A DNA stretch of 64,000 nucleotides from Microbacteriaceae bacterium PS02343. Its GTDB lineage: Bacteria > Actinomycetota > Actinomycetes > Actinomycetales > Microbacteriaceae. The stretch covers positions 20,535 to 84,534 of the forward strand of contig JASCOA010000003.1 in assembly GCA_029959365.1 (NCBI GenBank), written 5' to 3'. The notes under the pieces are model-generated. The model saw only the letters and a list, made by a program, of their open reading frames with translations. It did no database searches and was not told the origin of the DNA. A program made the translations under genes and the position numbers. Of this stretch, positions 51,211 to 59,940 are shown in pieces. The first letter of the stretch is position 1; every line of letters starts with the position of its first letter.

Positions 51211-52293
51211 TCAGCCGAGCCGGCTGAGGGCGGCGACCGCCTGGCGCGCCACGATGCGGCCCGCCCGGTTGGCGCCGATCGTGCTGGCCTGCGGCCCGTA
51301 GCCGGCGAAGAAGATGCGCGGGTCCTTCCAGGAGGCGCCCGCGGCGACGACCACGCCGCCCTCCTTCTCGCGCAGCTTGAGCGGCGCGAGATGGCGCAAC
51401 TCGGGGCGGAAGCCGGTGGCCCAGATGATCGCATCCGCTCGCAGGAAGGAGCCGTCCGGCCAGCGCACGCCGTCCGGCTCGATGCGGCTGAACATCCGCT
51501 CGGCCACCAGCAGGCCGCGCTCGATGCCGGCGTGGTTGCGGCGGTTGCGCGGGATCCCGGTGCCGCTGACGATGCTCGGCAGGGCGCGGCCCCCGCGGGC
51601 CGCGGGGGGCGGCGGGGTCGCCGCCCGCGCGCCGGCCCCGGGGGGGGGCGGGGGGTGATCGATCCAGTCGATCGGGCGCCGACTGGCCCAGGTCAGCTGC
51701 GCGGCGACGCCGTCGAGCTCGAGCAGGAAGCCGACGGCGCTCGTGCCGCCGCCGACGACGACGACCGACTGGTCGCGGAACCGCTCGGCCGACACGTAGC
51801 CGCTGGTGTGCAGCTGGCGGCCGCGGAAGCTCTCGGCGCCGGGCACGTAGGGCGCGAAGGGCGCACCCCAGGTACCGCTCGCGTTGATCACGAGGTCGGT
51901 GGCGAACTCGCCGGCGGAGCTGCGCACGACGAGATCGAGGCCCTCGTAGGCCACCGAGGCGACCGCGGCGGGGCGCAGCACGGGCAGCTCGAAGTGGCGC
52001 TCGTACGCGTCGTAGTACTCGATCACGACGTCGCGGGCCGGTCGCTTGTGGTCGGCGGTGGCGAAGCTCAGACCGAGCTCGTCCATGCCCGGCAGGTCGT
52101 GCACGCGGTGCGCGCTGCCGAGCCGCAGCGCCTCCCAGCGGAACTGCCAGGCGCCGCCGGCGCGGGGACCCCGATCGAGCACCACGTAGTCCTCGTGCGG
52201 CACGAGACCGAGGCGTCGGAGGGAGTAGGCCGCCGAGAGGCCCGCCTGGCCGGCGCCGATCACGACGACGCGGGTGCGCTGCCTCGTGGTCAT
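51211..52293 (-). CDS. Flavin-containing monooxygenase-like NAD(P)/FAD oxidoreductase
   Basis: A 360-residue flavoprotein. VVVIGAGQAGLSAAYSLRRL (residues 9-28) binds FAD, VVVVGGGTSAVGFLLEL binds NADPH, and DAIIWATGFRPELRHLAPL is the ATG-containing motif of FMO-like enzymes. It resembles trimethylamine/siderophore-type monooxygenases. ATG at 52293 has GAGGAG 5 nt upstream. Residues about 213-235 read as Pro/Gly/Ala repeats (51590-51660, poly-G/C tracts) where relatives have an ordinary helix, so the sequence there is probably wrong though the frame is kept. Confidence 0.85.
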   Translation of the reverse strand: MTTRQRTRVVVIGAGQAGLSAAYSLRRLGLVPHEDYVVLDRGPRAGGAWQFRWEALRLGSAHRVHDLPGMDELGLSFATADHKRPARDVVIEYYDAYERHFELPVLRPAAVASVAYEGLDLVVRSSAGEFATDLVINASGTWGAPFAPYVPGAESFRGRQLHTSGYVSAERFRDQSVVVVGGGTSAVGFLLELDGVAAQLTWASRRPIDWIDHPPPPPGAGARAATPPPPAARGGRALPSIVSGTGIPRNRRNHAGIERGLLVAERMFSRIEPDGVRWPDGSFLRADAIIWATGFRPELRHLAPLKLREKEGGVVVAAGASWKDPRIFFAGYGPQASTIGANRAGRIVARQAVAALSRLG

Positions 52294-52471
52294 GCATCAG
52301 CTCCTCGCGTCGGTGGTGCCGGACTCCGTCGCCCCGCTCCATCCTGGCGCAGCACGGCCTGAGCGCAAGCCGGACGGAAGCGCCTGCATGTTAGGCTGTG
52401 CGGCAGATTTCCACCACACTTCCGCCTCGCGCCTCCCCGCGCTGGGCCTCATGAGACCGAGGGGGTTGCGC

Positions 52472-52678
52472 ATGGGCCGCGGCCGTCAGAAGGCGAAGCA
52501 CACCAAGGTCGCTCGCGAGCTGAAGTACTTCAGCCCGAACTCCGACCTGGGTGCACTCGAGCGCGAGCTGCAGACCAGCTCCGGCGACGAGGAGTACGTC
52601 GACAAGTGGGCCGATCTCGTCGATGACGAGGACGACGACGAGTCGGACGACGAGCAGCCGCAGCACCGCAGCGCCTGA
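52472..52678 (+). CDS. DUF3073 family protein
   Basis: A 68-residue protein with the family signature MGRGRQKAKHTKVARELKYF at its start and an acidic tail (DDEDDDESDDEQPQ). DUF3073 is widespread in actinobacteria and has no known function; it usually sits next to purM. Here it is 7 kb away from purM with an efflux cassette between. ATG at 52472 has GAGGGGG 6 nt upstream, and TAGGCT at 52392-52397 would give a leader of about 70 nt. A hairpin terminator follows. Confidence 0.93.
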   Translation: MGRGRQKAKHTKVARELKYFSPNSDLGALERELQTSSGDEEYVDKWADLVDDEDDDESDDEQPQHRSA

Positions 52679-52691
52679 TCCTCACGACACG

Positions 52692-52721
52692 ACGCCGCGC
52701 ACCCTCCGGGTGGCGCGGCGT
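52692..52721. terminator. Bidirectional hairpin terminator
   Basis: ACGCCGCGC with ACCC pairs with GGGT and GGCGCGGCGT (one bulged base, 3-nt loop), followed by TTCTC, between the convergent DUF3073 and TetR genes. Confidence 0.7.
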
Positions 52722-52741
52722 TCTCGCGTGCTCGGCGCCCG

Positions 52742-53383
52742 TCAGCCGTGGACCGGCGCGGTCGCCCCGAGCAGCAGCATCGCGATCGGGCGCTTCACGC
52801 TCTCGTCGATCTGCTCGAGGCTCGCGCCGGCGATGAGCCCGCTCGTGAGCGCGCCCTCGTAGATCCATCCGCAGGTGTCGACGATGAGCTCGCCGTCGGT
52901 GCTGAAGCGCAGGCCGAGCGAGCGGATGGCCGCCTCGACGAGCACCGTCACCTCGCGCACCATGCTCCGCCGGTTCTGGGCGTAGACCTCGGCGATCGCC
53001 GGGTCGCGCAGCGCGATCGCCGCGAACTCGTGCTGCACGAGGCACCAGCGGCGCCCGCCGTGGTCCTTCTGCAGCACGTCGAGCACGGCCTGCGCCACGG
53101 CGTCGACGCCGAGCGCGTCGGCGGCGAGGCGAGGTACGGCCTCGCCCATCCGCTGCTCCATCGCGACGAGCTGGCGCGCGTGCTCGCGAGCGAGCAGCGC
53201 GAAGAAGAGCTCCTCCTTGCTGGAGAAGTTCGAGTAGAAGGCGCCGCGGCTGAATCCGGCGGCCTCGCAGAGCTGCTCGACGCTGGCGGCCTGCACGCCG
53301 AGGTCGGCGAAGACCTCGAAGGCGGCGTCGATGAGGCGCTCGCGGGTGCGTCCCCGCCGGGTGCCCTCCTCCGGCTCGCTCAT
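52742..53383 (-). CDS. TetR-family transcriptional regulator
   Basis: A 213-residue repressor. The N-terminal helix-turn-helix reads ASVEQLCEAAGFSRGAFYSN after RERLIDAAFEVFADLG. The C-terminal ligand domain is divergent. ATG at 53383 has GGAGGAG 6 nt upstream. Two adjacent palindromes in the divergent promoter (53436-53468) are the expected operators, and the target is the MMPL-YhgE operon next to it. The inducer is probably a toxic amphipath or drug, but is unknown. Confidence 0.93.
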   Translation of the reverse strand: MSEPEEGTRRGRTRERLIDAAFEVFADLGVQAASVEQLCEAAGFSRGAFYSNFSSKEELFFALLAREHARQLVAMEQRMGEAVPRLAADALGVDAVAQAVLDVLQKDHGGRRWCLVQHEFAAIALRDPAIAEVYAQNRRSMVREVTVLVEAAIRSLGLRFSTDGELIVDTCGWIYEGALTSGLIAGASLEQIDESVKRPIAMLLLGATAPVHG

Positions 53384-53413
53384 GCGGCTCCTCCCGTGAA
53401 TGGGCTGGATCGC

Positions 53414-53442
53414 TTGATCCGCCCGCGCAAGAAGAATACATT
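53414..53442 (+). promoter_or_regulatory. Promoter of the MMPL-YhgE operon
   Basis: TTGATC (53414-53419) and TACATT (53437-53442) are separated by 17 bp. The -10 box lies inside the first TetR palindrome. Confidence 0.65.
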
Positions 53443-53468
53443 CATGTATCGGATACACGGGTGTATCC
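53436..53468. promoter_or_regulatory. Tandem TetR operators
   Basis: ATACAT-TC-ATGTAT (53436-53449) and GGATACAC-GG-GTGTATCC (53451-53468) are two near-adjacent palindromes sharing a GTAT half-site. The first covers the -10 box and the second the start site, a good arrangement for repression. Confidence 0.75.
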
Positions 53469-53494
53469 ATTCCGCCCCACGATTCGGAGCATCC

Positions 53495-56251
53495 GTGTCC
53501 TCAGTCCTCTACGCCCTCGGCCGCTGGTCGTACCGCTCGCGCCGGCTCGTGCTCGTGCTCTGGCTCGCCGTGCTCGCCCTCATCGGCGGCAGCGCGCTGG
53601 CCTTCAACCAGGGCACCGAGAACTCGTTCTCGATCCCCGGCACCGAGAGCCAGGAGGCGCTGGACTCGCTCTCGCACACGTTCCCCCAGGTGAGCGGCAC
53701 CAGCGCCCAGGTCGTCGTGGTCGCGCCCGACGGCGAGAGCGTCGAGCAGCCGGCCATCGAGACGGCGGTGGCGGATGCGGTCACGGCGATGGAGGGCATC
53801 GACGGGGTGAGCGCCGCGAGCGACCCCTTCGGCGAGCTCGTCAGCGGCGCGGTGGCCGAGGACGGCGGCGCCGCGGTCATCAGCGTCCAGCTCGACGGCA
53901 GCGTCTCGGACCTGCCCGCGGGCGCGCTCGACGCGCTCTCGAACGAGGCCGACGCGCTCGCGGCGGCGCTGCCCGACGGGGCCTCCGTCTCCGTCGGCGG
54001 CGAGGCCTACTCGGTGAGCCTGCCGGCGCTCACCATCACCGAGGTGGTCGGCGTCGTCATCGCGCTCATCGTGCTCATCGTCACCTTCGGCTCGTTCCTG
54101 GCCGCGGGCCTGCCGCTGCTCACCGCGCTGCTCGGCGTCGCCGTCTCGATGGCCGCCATCTTCGTGGCCACGATCTTCACCGACATCTCCTCGACCACGC
54201 CGCTGCTGGCGCTCATGCTCGGCCTCGCGGTCGGCATCGACTACGCGCTCTTCATCATCTCCAGGCATCGCGAGCAGGTGATCGGCGGCATGGACCCCGA
54301 GGAGTCGGCCGCCCGGTCGGTCGCCACCGCCGGCAGCGCGGTCATCTTCGCCGGCCTCACGGTCATCATCGCCCTCGTCGGGCTCTTCGTCGCGGGCATC
54401 CCCTTCCTCACCGTCATGGGCGTCGCCGCCGCCTTCGCGGTCTTCCTCGCGGTGCTCATCGCGGTCACGCTCACCCCGGCGCTGCTGGGCTTCGCGGGCC
54501 AGCGGATGGGCCGCTCGATCGGCGACGGACGGCGCGCTCGCAGGGCCGCTGCCGCCGCCGCCGCGTCGGAGGACGCGGGCGGACCGGACGACGCGGAGAC
54601 CGCATCCGCTCGCCCGGTCGCGGCCAAGGAGGGCAACCGCTTCTTCGACGGCTGGGTGCGCGCGGCCACCAGGTGGCCCGCCCTCACGATCGTGCTCATC
54701 GTCGCCGGCCTCGGCGTCGTGAGCGTGCCCGCGCTCGACCTGCGACTGGCCCTGCCCGACGCCGGCACCCAGGCCGAGGGCACCCCCGCGCGCGACACCT
54801 ACGACCTGCTGGCCGAGGAGTTCGGCCCCGGCTACAACGGCCCGCTCATCGTCACCGGCACGATCATCGGCAGCACCGACCCGCTCGGGCTCATGGACGA
54901 CCTCAAGGCCGAGATCGAGCAGCTGCCGGGCGTCGCCTCGGTGCCGCTGGCGACGCCCAACCCGAGCGCCGACACCGGCATCATCCAGGTCGTGCCCGAG
55001 GGCGCGCCCGACTCGCAGGCGACCAAGGACCTCGTCGCCGAGCTGCGCGACCTGCAGCCCTACTTCGCCGAGGAGTACGACGTCGAGCTGAGCGTCACCG
55101 GCTTCACGGCCATCGGCATCGACGTCTCCGACCGGCTCGGGGCGGCGCTGCTGCCCTTCGGCATCCTCGTCGTCGGCCTCTCGCTCATCCTGCTCACGAT
55201 GGTGTTCCGCTCGATCTGGGTGCCCATCAAGGCGACCGTCGGCTACCTGCTCTCGGTCTGCGCGTCGTTCGGCGTCGTCGCGGCGGTCTTCGAGTGGGGA
55301 TGGTTCGCGGATGCGCTGCACGTCGCCAACGTGGGCCCCGTGATCAGCTTCATGCCGATCCTGCTCATGGGCGTGCTCTTCGGGCTCGCCATGGACTACG
55401 AGGTGTTCCTCGTCTCGCGCATCCGCGAGGAGTACGTGCACGGCGGCGACGCGCGTGCGGCGATCCGCAGGGGCTTCCTGGGCTCGGGCAAGGTCGTCAC
55501 GGCCGCCGCGGTCATCATGTTCGCGGTCTTCGCGGCCTTCGTGCCCGAGGGCGACAGCAGCATCAAGCCCATCGCCCTCGGCCTCGCGGTCGGCGTCTTC
55601 GTCGACGCCTTCCTCATCCGCATGACCCTGGTACCGGCCGTGCTGCAGCTGCTCGGCGACAAGGCGTGGTGGATGCCGCGCTGGCTCGACAAACTGCTGC
55701 CGTCGTTCGACGTCGAGGGCGAGGGGCTCGCCAAGGAGCTCGCGGTCGCCGACTGGGCGCCCGGCACCGCCGTCGCTGCGGAGGGCCTCTCCCTCGAGCA
55801 CGTCTACTCGGGCGTGGACGCGCGCGTACCGACCGGCGGCGCGCTGATCATCCGGGGCGAGCACCGCACCGGCAAGAGCGCGCTGCTGCTCACCCTCGCC
55901 GGCCGGGTGAAGCCCACCGGAGGCCGCCTCAAGGTCGACGGGCTGGCGCTGCCCGAGCGGGCGGCCTCGGTGCGCAGCCGCGTGGCCGTCGTGCGCATGG
56001 CCGGCGAGCCCGACCCCGTCGGCGCCGTGCGCCGCGCGCTCGCCGAGCGGCCGCGCCTCCTCGCGATCGACGACCTCGACCACGTCTCCGACCCCACCAC
56101 GCAGCGCGAGCTGCGGGCCCTGCTCGCTCCGGCGGAGGACCTGTCGCTCGTGATCAGCTGCGTCGACGCGCCGCCGGTCGACGCGGTGCTGCCGCCCGCC
56201 ATCCGCTCCACCCTCGTCACGACCGCACCGGCCCTGGAGGTCGCCCGATGA
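53495..56251 (+). CDS. MMPL/RND-type exporter with fused C-terminal P-loop NTPase-like domain
   Basis: A 918-residue protein. Residues 1-740 are an MMPL transporter: two sets of membrane helices, two extracytoplasmic loops, LGLAVGIDYALFIISRHREQ and LFGLAMDYEVFLVSRIREEY with the conserved Asp-Tyr pairs of the proton relay. Residues 758-918 resemble an ABC-type ATPase: Walker A GEHRTGKS (788-795), LTLAGRVKPTGGRLKVDG and Walker B RLLAIDDLD (about 857-861). No LSGGQ signature is visible. GTG at 53495 has CGGAGC 6 nt upstream. It is TetR-regulated and coupled to YhgE (ATGA). Export of lipids or drugs is likely. Confidence 0.88.
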   Translation: MSSVLYALGRWSYRSRRLVLVLWLAVLALIGGSALAFNQGTENSFSIPGTESQEALDSLSHTFPQVSGTSAQVVVVAPDGESVEQPAIETAVADAVTAMEGIDGVSAASDPFGELVSGAVAEDGGAAVISVQLDGSVSDLPAGALDALSNEADALAAALPDGASVSVGGEAYSVSLPALTITEVVGVVIALIVLIVTFGSFLAAGLPLLTALLGVAVSMAAIFVATIFTDISSTTPLLALMLGLAVGIDYALFIISRHREQVIGGMDPEESAARSVATAGSAVIFAGLTVIIALVGLFVAGIPFLTVMGVAAAFAVFLAVLIAVTLTPALLGFAGQRMGRSIGDGRRARRAAAAAAASEDAGGPDDAETASARPVAAKEGNRFFDGWVRAATRWPALTIVLIVAGLGVVSVPALDLRLALPDAGTQAEGTPARDTYDLLAEEFGPGYNGPLIVTGTIIGSTDPLGLMDDLKAEIEQLPGVASVPLATPNPSADTGIIQVVPEGAPDSQATKDLVAELRDLQPYFAEEYDVELSVTGFTAIGIDVSDRLGAALLPFGILVVGLSLILLTMVFRSIWVPIKATVGYLLSVCASFGVVAAVFEWGWFADALHVANVGPVISFMPILLMGVLFGLAMDYEVFLVSRIREEYVHGGDARAAIRRGFLGSGKVVTAAAVIMFAVFAAFVPEGDSSIKPIALGLAVGVFVDAFLIRMTLVPAVLQLLGDKAWWMPRWLDKLLPSFDVEGEGLAKELAVADWAPGTAVAAEGLSLEHVYSGVDARVPTGGALIIRGEHRTGKSALLLTLAGRVKPTGGRLKVDGLALPERAASVRSRVAVVRMAGEPDPVGAVRRALAERPRLLAIDDLDHVSDPTTQRELRALLAPAEDLSLVISCVDAPPVDAVLPPAIRSTLVTTAPALEVAR

Positions 56252-58230
56252 ACGCCATCGAACCCGCCACACCGAGCCGGCGCATCACCTGGTTCACCCT
56301 GCTCGGCCTCGTGCTCGTGCCCGTCGCCATCGGCGGCTCGCTGCTCTGGGGGCTCTGGGACCCGACCACCAGGCTCGGGCAGGTGACCGCGGCCGTCGTC
56401 AACCTCGACGAGGGCACCGAGGTCGACGGCCAGACGGTGCCCCTCGGGCGGCAGCTCGCCGCCGGGCTCGTGACCGCCGAGGAGAGCAACTTCACCTGGG
56501 TCATCACCGACGAGGAGGACGCCTCCGCCGGTCTGGAGTCGGGCGGCTACGCCACCGTCGTGACGATCCCCGAGGACTTCTCCGAGCGCGCGCTCTCCTT
56601 CACCGGCGACGCAGCGGATGCGGTGCAGGCGACCCTCGACATCGCGACGACCGACCGCAGCCGCCTCGTCGACGGGGCGATCAGCGCCACGATCACCTCG
56701 ACCGCCACGACCCTGTTCAACCGCCAGTCGGCCACGACCTACGTCGAGGGACTGCTCGGCGGCTACACCGAGCTCAATGAGCAGCTGGGCACCGCCGCCG
56801 ACGGCGCGAGCGAGCTGGCGGACGGTCAGCAGCAGCTCGCCGAGGGCGCCGACGGGCTCGCGAGCGGCCTCGGCACGCTCTCGACCGGCACCGCGGGGCT
56901 CGCCGACGGGCTCGGCACGCTCGCCTCGGGCGCGACCGCCTCGGCCGACGGCGCGCAGCAGCTCGCCGCCGGCAGCCGAGGCGTGGCCGACGGCGCCACG
57001 ACCTTCGCCGAGCAGCTCGGGCAGCTCTCCGGCGGCGCGGCCACGGCCGGCGCCTCCGCGCGCGGGGCGGCGCAGAGCACGGCGTCGATCGTCGCGGCGC
57101 TGCAGGCGTTCCAGGGGCTGGAGACCTGCGACTTCGCGACCGACCCGACCTGCGTCGAGCGCCTGCTCGGCGCCGTGCAGGGCCTGCCCGACCCGAGCAT
57201 CCTCGAGTCGCTGGCCACCGACATCGCCACCACCGACGTGGCCCTCAACGGCTCCTCGCCGCTCGCGCCGGGCACCTCGGTGACCGGGCTCGTGCAGGGC
57301 TCGCAGGCCGCCGCATCCGGCGCCGGCGAGCTGGCCGCGGGGGCCCGCACCGTCGCCGACGGCACGCAGGGCCTCGCGGACGGGCTGGGCGCGCTGGCGA
57401 CCGGGGCCGGCGCATCCGCTTCGGGCGCGCAGGAGCTCGCCTCGGGCACCGCGGCGATCGCCGACGGGGCCACCGGTCTGGCGGACGGCGCGCAGACCGC
57501 GGCCGACGGCGGCGCCGAGCTGGCCGACGGGCTGCAGACGGCGGTCGACCAGGTGCCGACCTACACCGAGGACGAGGCCGCGCGCCTCGCCGCGGCCGGG
57601 GTCGAGCCGATCGAGTCCGAGGCCCCGGGCGCCGACCTCTTCGGCGCCTCGGGCGTGCCGCTGTTCGCCGCCATCGCGATCTGGCTCGGCGCGCTGGCCG
57701 CGTACCTGCTGCTGCGGCCGGTGACGAGCCGCGCGCTCGCCTCGACCCGCAGCTCGCTGCGCCTCGCGCTCGGCGGCTACCTGCCCGGGCTGATCATCGG
57801 CGTGGTGCAGGGCCTCGCGCTCGGCGCCGTCATGCTGCCGGTGCTCGAGGTGACGGCGGCCGCCTCGGTCGGCTTCCTCGCCTTCGCGGCGCTGGCGGGC
57901 GCGGCCTTCGCGGCGGTCAACCAGGGTCTCGCCGGCCTGCTCGGCGGCGTCGGGCGCTTCCTCTCGATGCTCGTCGCGGTCGTCGCGCTCGCGGCCGGCA
58001 TCGTCTCGACCGTGCCGCCCGTGTTCGACGCCGTGCTCGACGTGCTGCCGCTCACCGCGGCGATCGACGGCCTGCGCGCCATCGCCGAGGGCTCGGCCGG
58101 CGCCGGCCCCGCGGTCGCGGCGCTCGTCGCCTGGCTGCTGCTCGGGCTCGCGCTCACCGTGCTCGCGGTGGCGCGGCGACGCAGCGCTCCGCTCGGCGCA
58201 CTGCGCTCGCGGCCGGTCGCCGCGGCGTAA
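56248..58230 (+). CDS. YhgE/Pip-family membrane protein
   Basis: A 660-residue protein with one N-terminal helix (ITWFTLLGLVLVPVAIGGSL), a long extracytoplasmic region with heptad-like A-D-G/A-S-G repeats (about residues 190-440, the phage-infection-protein/X-X-G-A-x-x-L-A-D-G type) and five C-terminal helices (from 470). YhgE proteins accompany MMPL exporters and may bridge the envelope. ATG at 56248 overlaps the MMPL stop and follows GGAGG. The repeats resemble those of EsaA/Pip. Its role in export is inferred from context. Confidence 0.9.
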   Translation: MNAIEPATPSRRITWFTLLGLVLVPVAIGGSLLWGLWDPTTRLGQVTAAVVNLDEGTEVDGQTVPLGRQLAAGLVTAEESNFTWVITDEEDASAGLESGGYATVVTIPEDFSERALSFTGDAADAVQATLDIATTDRSRLVDGAISATITSTATTLFNRQSATTYVEGLLGGYTELNEQLGTAADGASELADGQQQLAEGADGLASGLGTLSTGTAGLADGLGTLASGATASADGAQQLAAGSRGVADGATTFAEQLGQLSGGAATAGASARGAAQSTASIVAALQAFQGLETCDFATDPTCVERLLGAVQGLPDPSILESLATDIATTDVALNGSSPLAPGTSVTGLVQGSQAAASGAGELAAGARTVADGTQGLADGLGALATGAGASASGAQELASGTAAIADGATGLADGAQTAADGGAELADGLQTAVDQVPTYTEDEAARLAAAGVEPIESEAPGADLFGASGVPLFAAIAIWLGALAAYLLLRPVTSRALASTRSSLRLALGGYLPGLIIGVVQGLALGAVMLPVLEVTAAASVGFLAFAALAGAAFAAVNQGLAGLLGGVGRFLSMLVAVVALAAGIVSTVPPVFDAVLDVLPLTAAIDGLRAIAEGSAGAGPAVAALVAWLLLGLALTVLAVARRRSAPLGALRSRPVAAA

Positions 58231-58608
58231 CGGGCCTCACGCCTCACGGCTCACGGCTCGCGAGGTGCCAGTCGTGGCGGGTGCACTTTGCGGAGACCCG
58301 CCATAACTGGCACTTCGCCGCGCCTTTTCGCGCATCCCTCACGCGAACGGTCACCAACCGGGGTTCTGGAGCCGACGAACGCCCGACTACTGCCCGATCA
58401 CGGCCCGCAACCCACGCGGCCCGCGAGAGGCCAGTCGTGGCGGGTGCGCCCTGCGGAGACCCGCCATAACTGGCACTTCGCCGCGCCTACTCGCGCATCC
58501 CTCACGCGAACGGTCACCAACCGGGGTTCCGGAGCCGACGAACGCCCGACTTATGACCGATCGGCGGACGGAAGGATGCGACGCGAGGCGCGGAGGGCGG
58601 CGCAGCGG
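58231..58608. other. 378-bp intergenic region with duplicated repeat
   Basis: No gene is supported between YhgE and FUSC, which are convergent. Short CACGGCTCACGGCTC copies lie at 58240-58260 and the two long copies of a hairpin-bearing repeat follow. The last 45 bp before the FUSC stop hold nothing recognised. Confidence 0.6.
58265..58562. repeat. Two-copy direct repeat, period 163 bp, each with a hairpin
   Basis: Copies at 58267-58388 and 58430-58551, about 94% identical, continue weakly for another 11 bp. Each begins with an imperfect hairpin: GCCAGTCGTGGCGGGT pairs with ACCCGCCATAACTGGC, two central mismatches apart (58267-58311 and 58430-58474). They look like REP/MITE-type elements; no transposase is nearby. 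Confidence 0.85.
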
Positions 58609-59826
58609 TCAGCTGGCGCGCATCCGCTCGTCCACGTCCTCGGCGAGGCTGCGCAGCACGTAACGGGCGGTGGCGAGGGGTTCGAAGGGGTCGCCATCGA
58701 CGCCCGGACGGATGCGCGCCAGCACCTCGCGGAGCGCGTCGAGGCGCGCGGGCTCCGCAGCATCGCCGCCGGCAGTACCGCTGTCGGCGCCCCCACCGGT
58801 CGTCTCGTCGACGGACGCGCCCACCGCCGGCAGCCGCATCGCCGGATCGGTGTGCGGGCGCTCGATGCCCTGTCCCTTGCCGGGACGGCCCGAGCCGTGC
58901 TGCGCGCCGTCCCACTCGTCGATGAGCTCGGCCGAGGCCCGCATCGCCTCGGCGACGGTGTGCCGGGCGTCCCGGCCGGCCTCGGTGAGCAGCGCGGGCT
59001 CGCCGCCCCCGCCGCGCAGCACGTCCCCGAGCGCACCGAGGTGCCGCGACGCGCGACCGAGCACGCGCAGGTCGTCGACGTCCTCATCGAAGTCGTAGCG
59101 GCTGAATCGCGCGCGCGGGTTGGCGCGACGGGTCTCGCGGGCGTCGCGCACCGCATCGGACACCTCGTCGGTGCGTCGCTGCGCCTCGGCGAGAGAGGTC
59201 TCCCAGTCCGGGGCGTCGCCCTCCGCGTCGAGCGCGCCGGCCATGTCGCGCAGCACCCCGGCGATCCGGCGCCGCTGCCCGCCGACGGCGCTGCCGGCGT
59301 CGTCCTCGCGCAGCGGCGGCACGACGAGCAGGTTGACCGCGACGCCCAGCAGTGCACCGAAGCCCATCTGCACCATGTAGCCCCACGAGAAGTCCTCGGC
59401 GTCGCGACCGCCGACCACGATCACGAGCATCGCCGCGATCGGCACGTAGTCGCGCCCGGCACCGAGGCCGCCGTAACCGGCGAGGACGGTGCCGAAGCCG
59501 ACGGCGAGGGGCACCGCCACCCACGCGGGCGCGGGGCTCATGATCAGCGCCCAGGCCACGCCGACGCCGAGCGCCAGGGCGACCAGGGTCTGCACGCTCG
59601 ATTTCAGCGACGAGGTGAGCGAGGGGGCGATGCCGATGATCGCACCGAGCGGCGCGTAGTACGAGAACTGGCCGAGCTCCCCCGGCAGCAGACCGCCGAG
59701 CACCCACGCGAGCGTCGCGGCGAGCGCCGTCTTGCCCGCGATGAGCAGCCGCGCCGGCCGCAGCATCTGGCGCGCGCTGCTGGTGACCGCGGTCGCGGCG
59801 CGACGGGAGAGGGGTTGATCGGGCAT
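58609..59826 (-). CDS. FUSC family (aromatic-acid exporter-like) membrane protein
   Basis: A 405-residue protein with about six N-terminal membrane helices (LLIAGKTALAATLAWVLGGL onward) and a cytosolic helical region (residues 180-405) with Asp/Arg-rich segments. The arrangement matches FUSC/ArsB-AaeB-like exporters in single-unit form. The last 50 residues are Gly/Thr-rich and probably disordered (GASVDETTGGGADSGTAGGD). ATG at 59826 with GACGGT six bases upstream, a weak leaderless signal. Substrate unknown; it converges on the TetR-controlled efflux cassette. Confidence 0.82.
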   Translation of the reverse strand: MPDQPLSRRAATAVTSSARQMLRPARLLIAGKTALAATLAWVLGGLLPGELGQFSYYAPLGAIIGIAPSLTSSLKSSVQTLVALALGVGVAWALIMSPAPAWVAVPLAVGFGTVLAGYGGLGAGRDYVPIAAMLVIVVGGRDAEDFSWGYMVQMGFGALLGVAVNLLVVPPLREDDAGSAVGGQRRRIAGVLRDMAGALDAEGDAPDWETSLAEAQRRTDEVSDAVRDARETRRANPRARFSRYDFDEDVDDLRVLGRASRHLGALGDVLRGGGGEPALLTEAGRDARHTVAEAMRASAELIDEWDGAQHGSGRPGKGQGIERPHTDPAMRLPAVGASVDETTGGGADSGTAGGDAAEPARLDALREVLARIRPGVDGDPFEPLATARYVLRSLAEDVDERMRAS

Positions 59827-59940
59827 CCGCTCACCGTCTCGGTAACGGCTGAACGCGAACCTTCAGCCGGGTCGATGCGCCCCGAACGCCTTGCGCCTCG
59901 AGCCCATGACGCGCTGATGCGGGGCGACCCCGCGGTCGCG

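Noticed and set aside
58288..58608. Open frames reading through the two repeat copies
   Set aside because: The repeats carry hairpins and the predicted peptides show no similarity or start signals.
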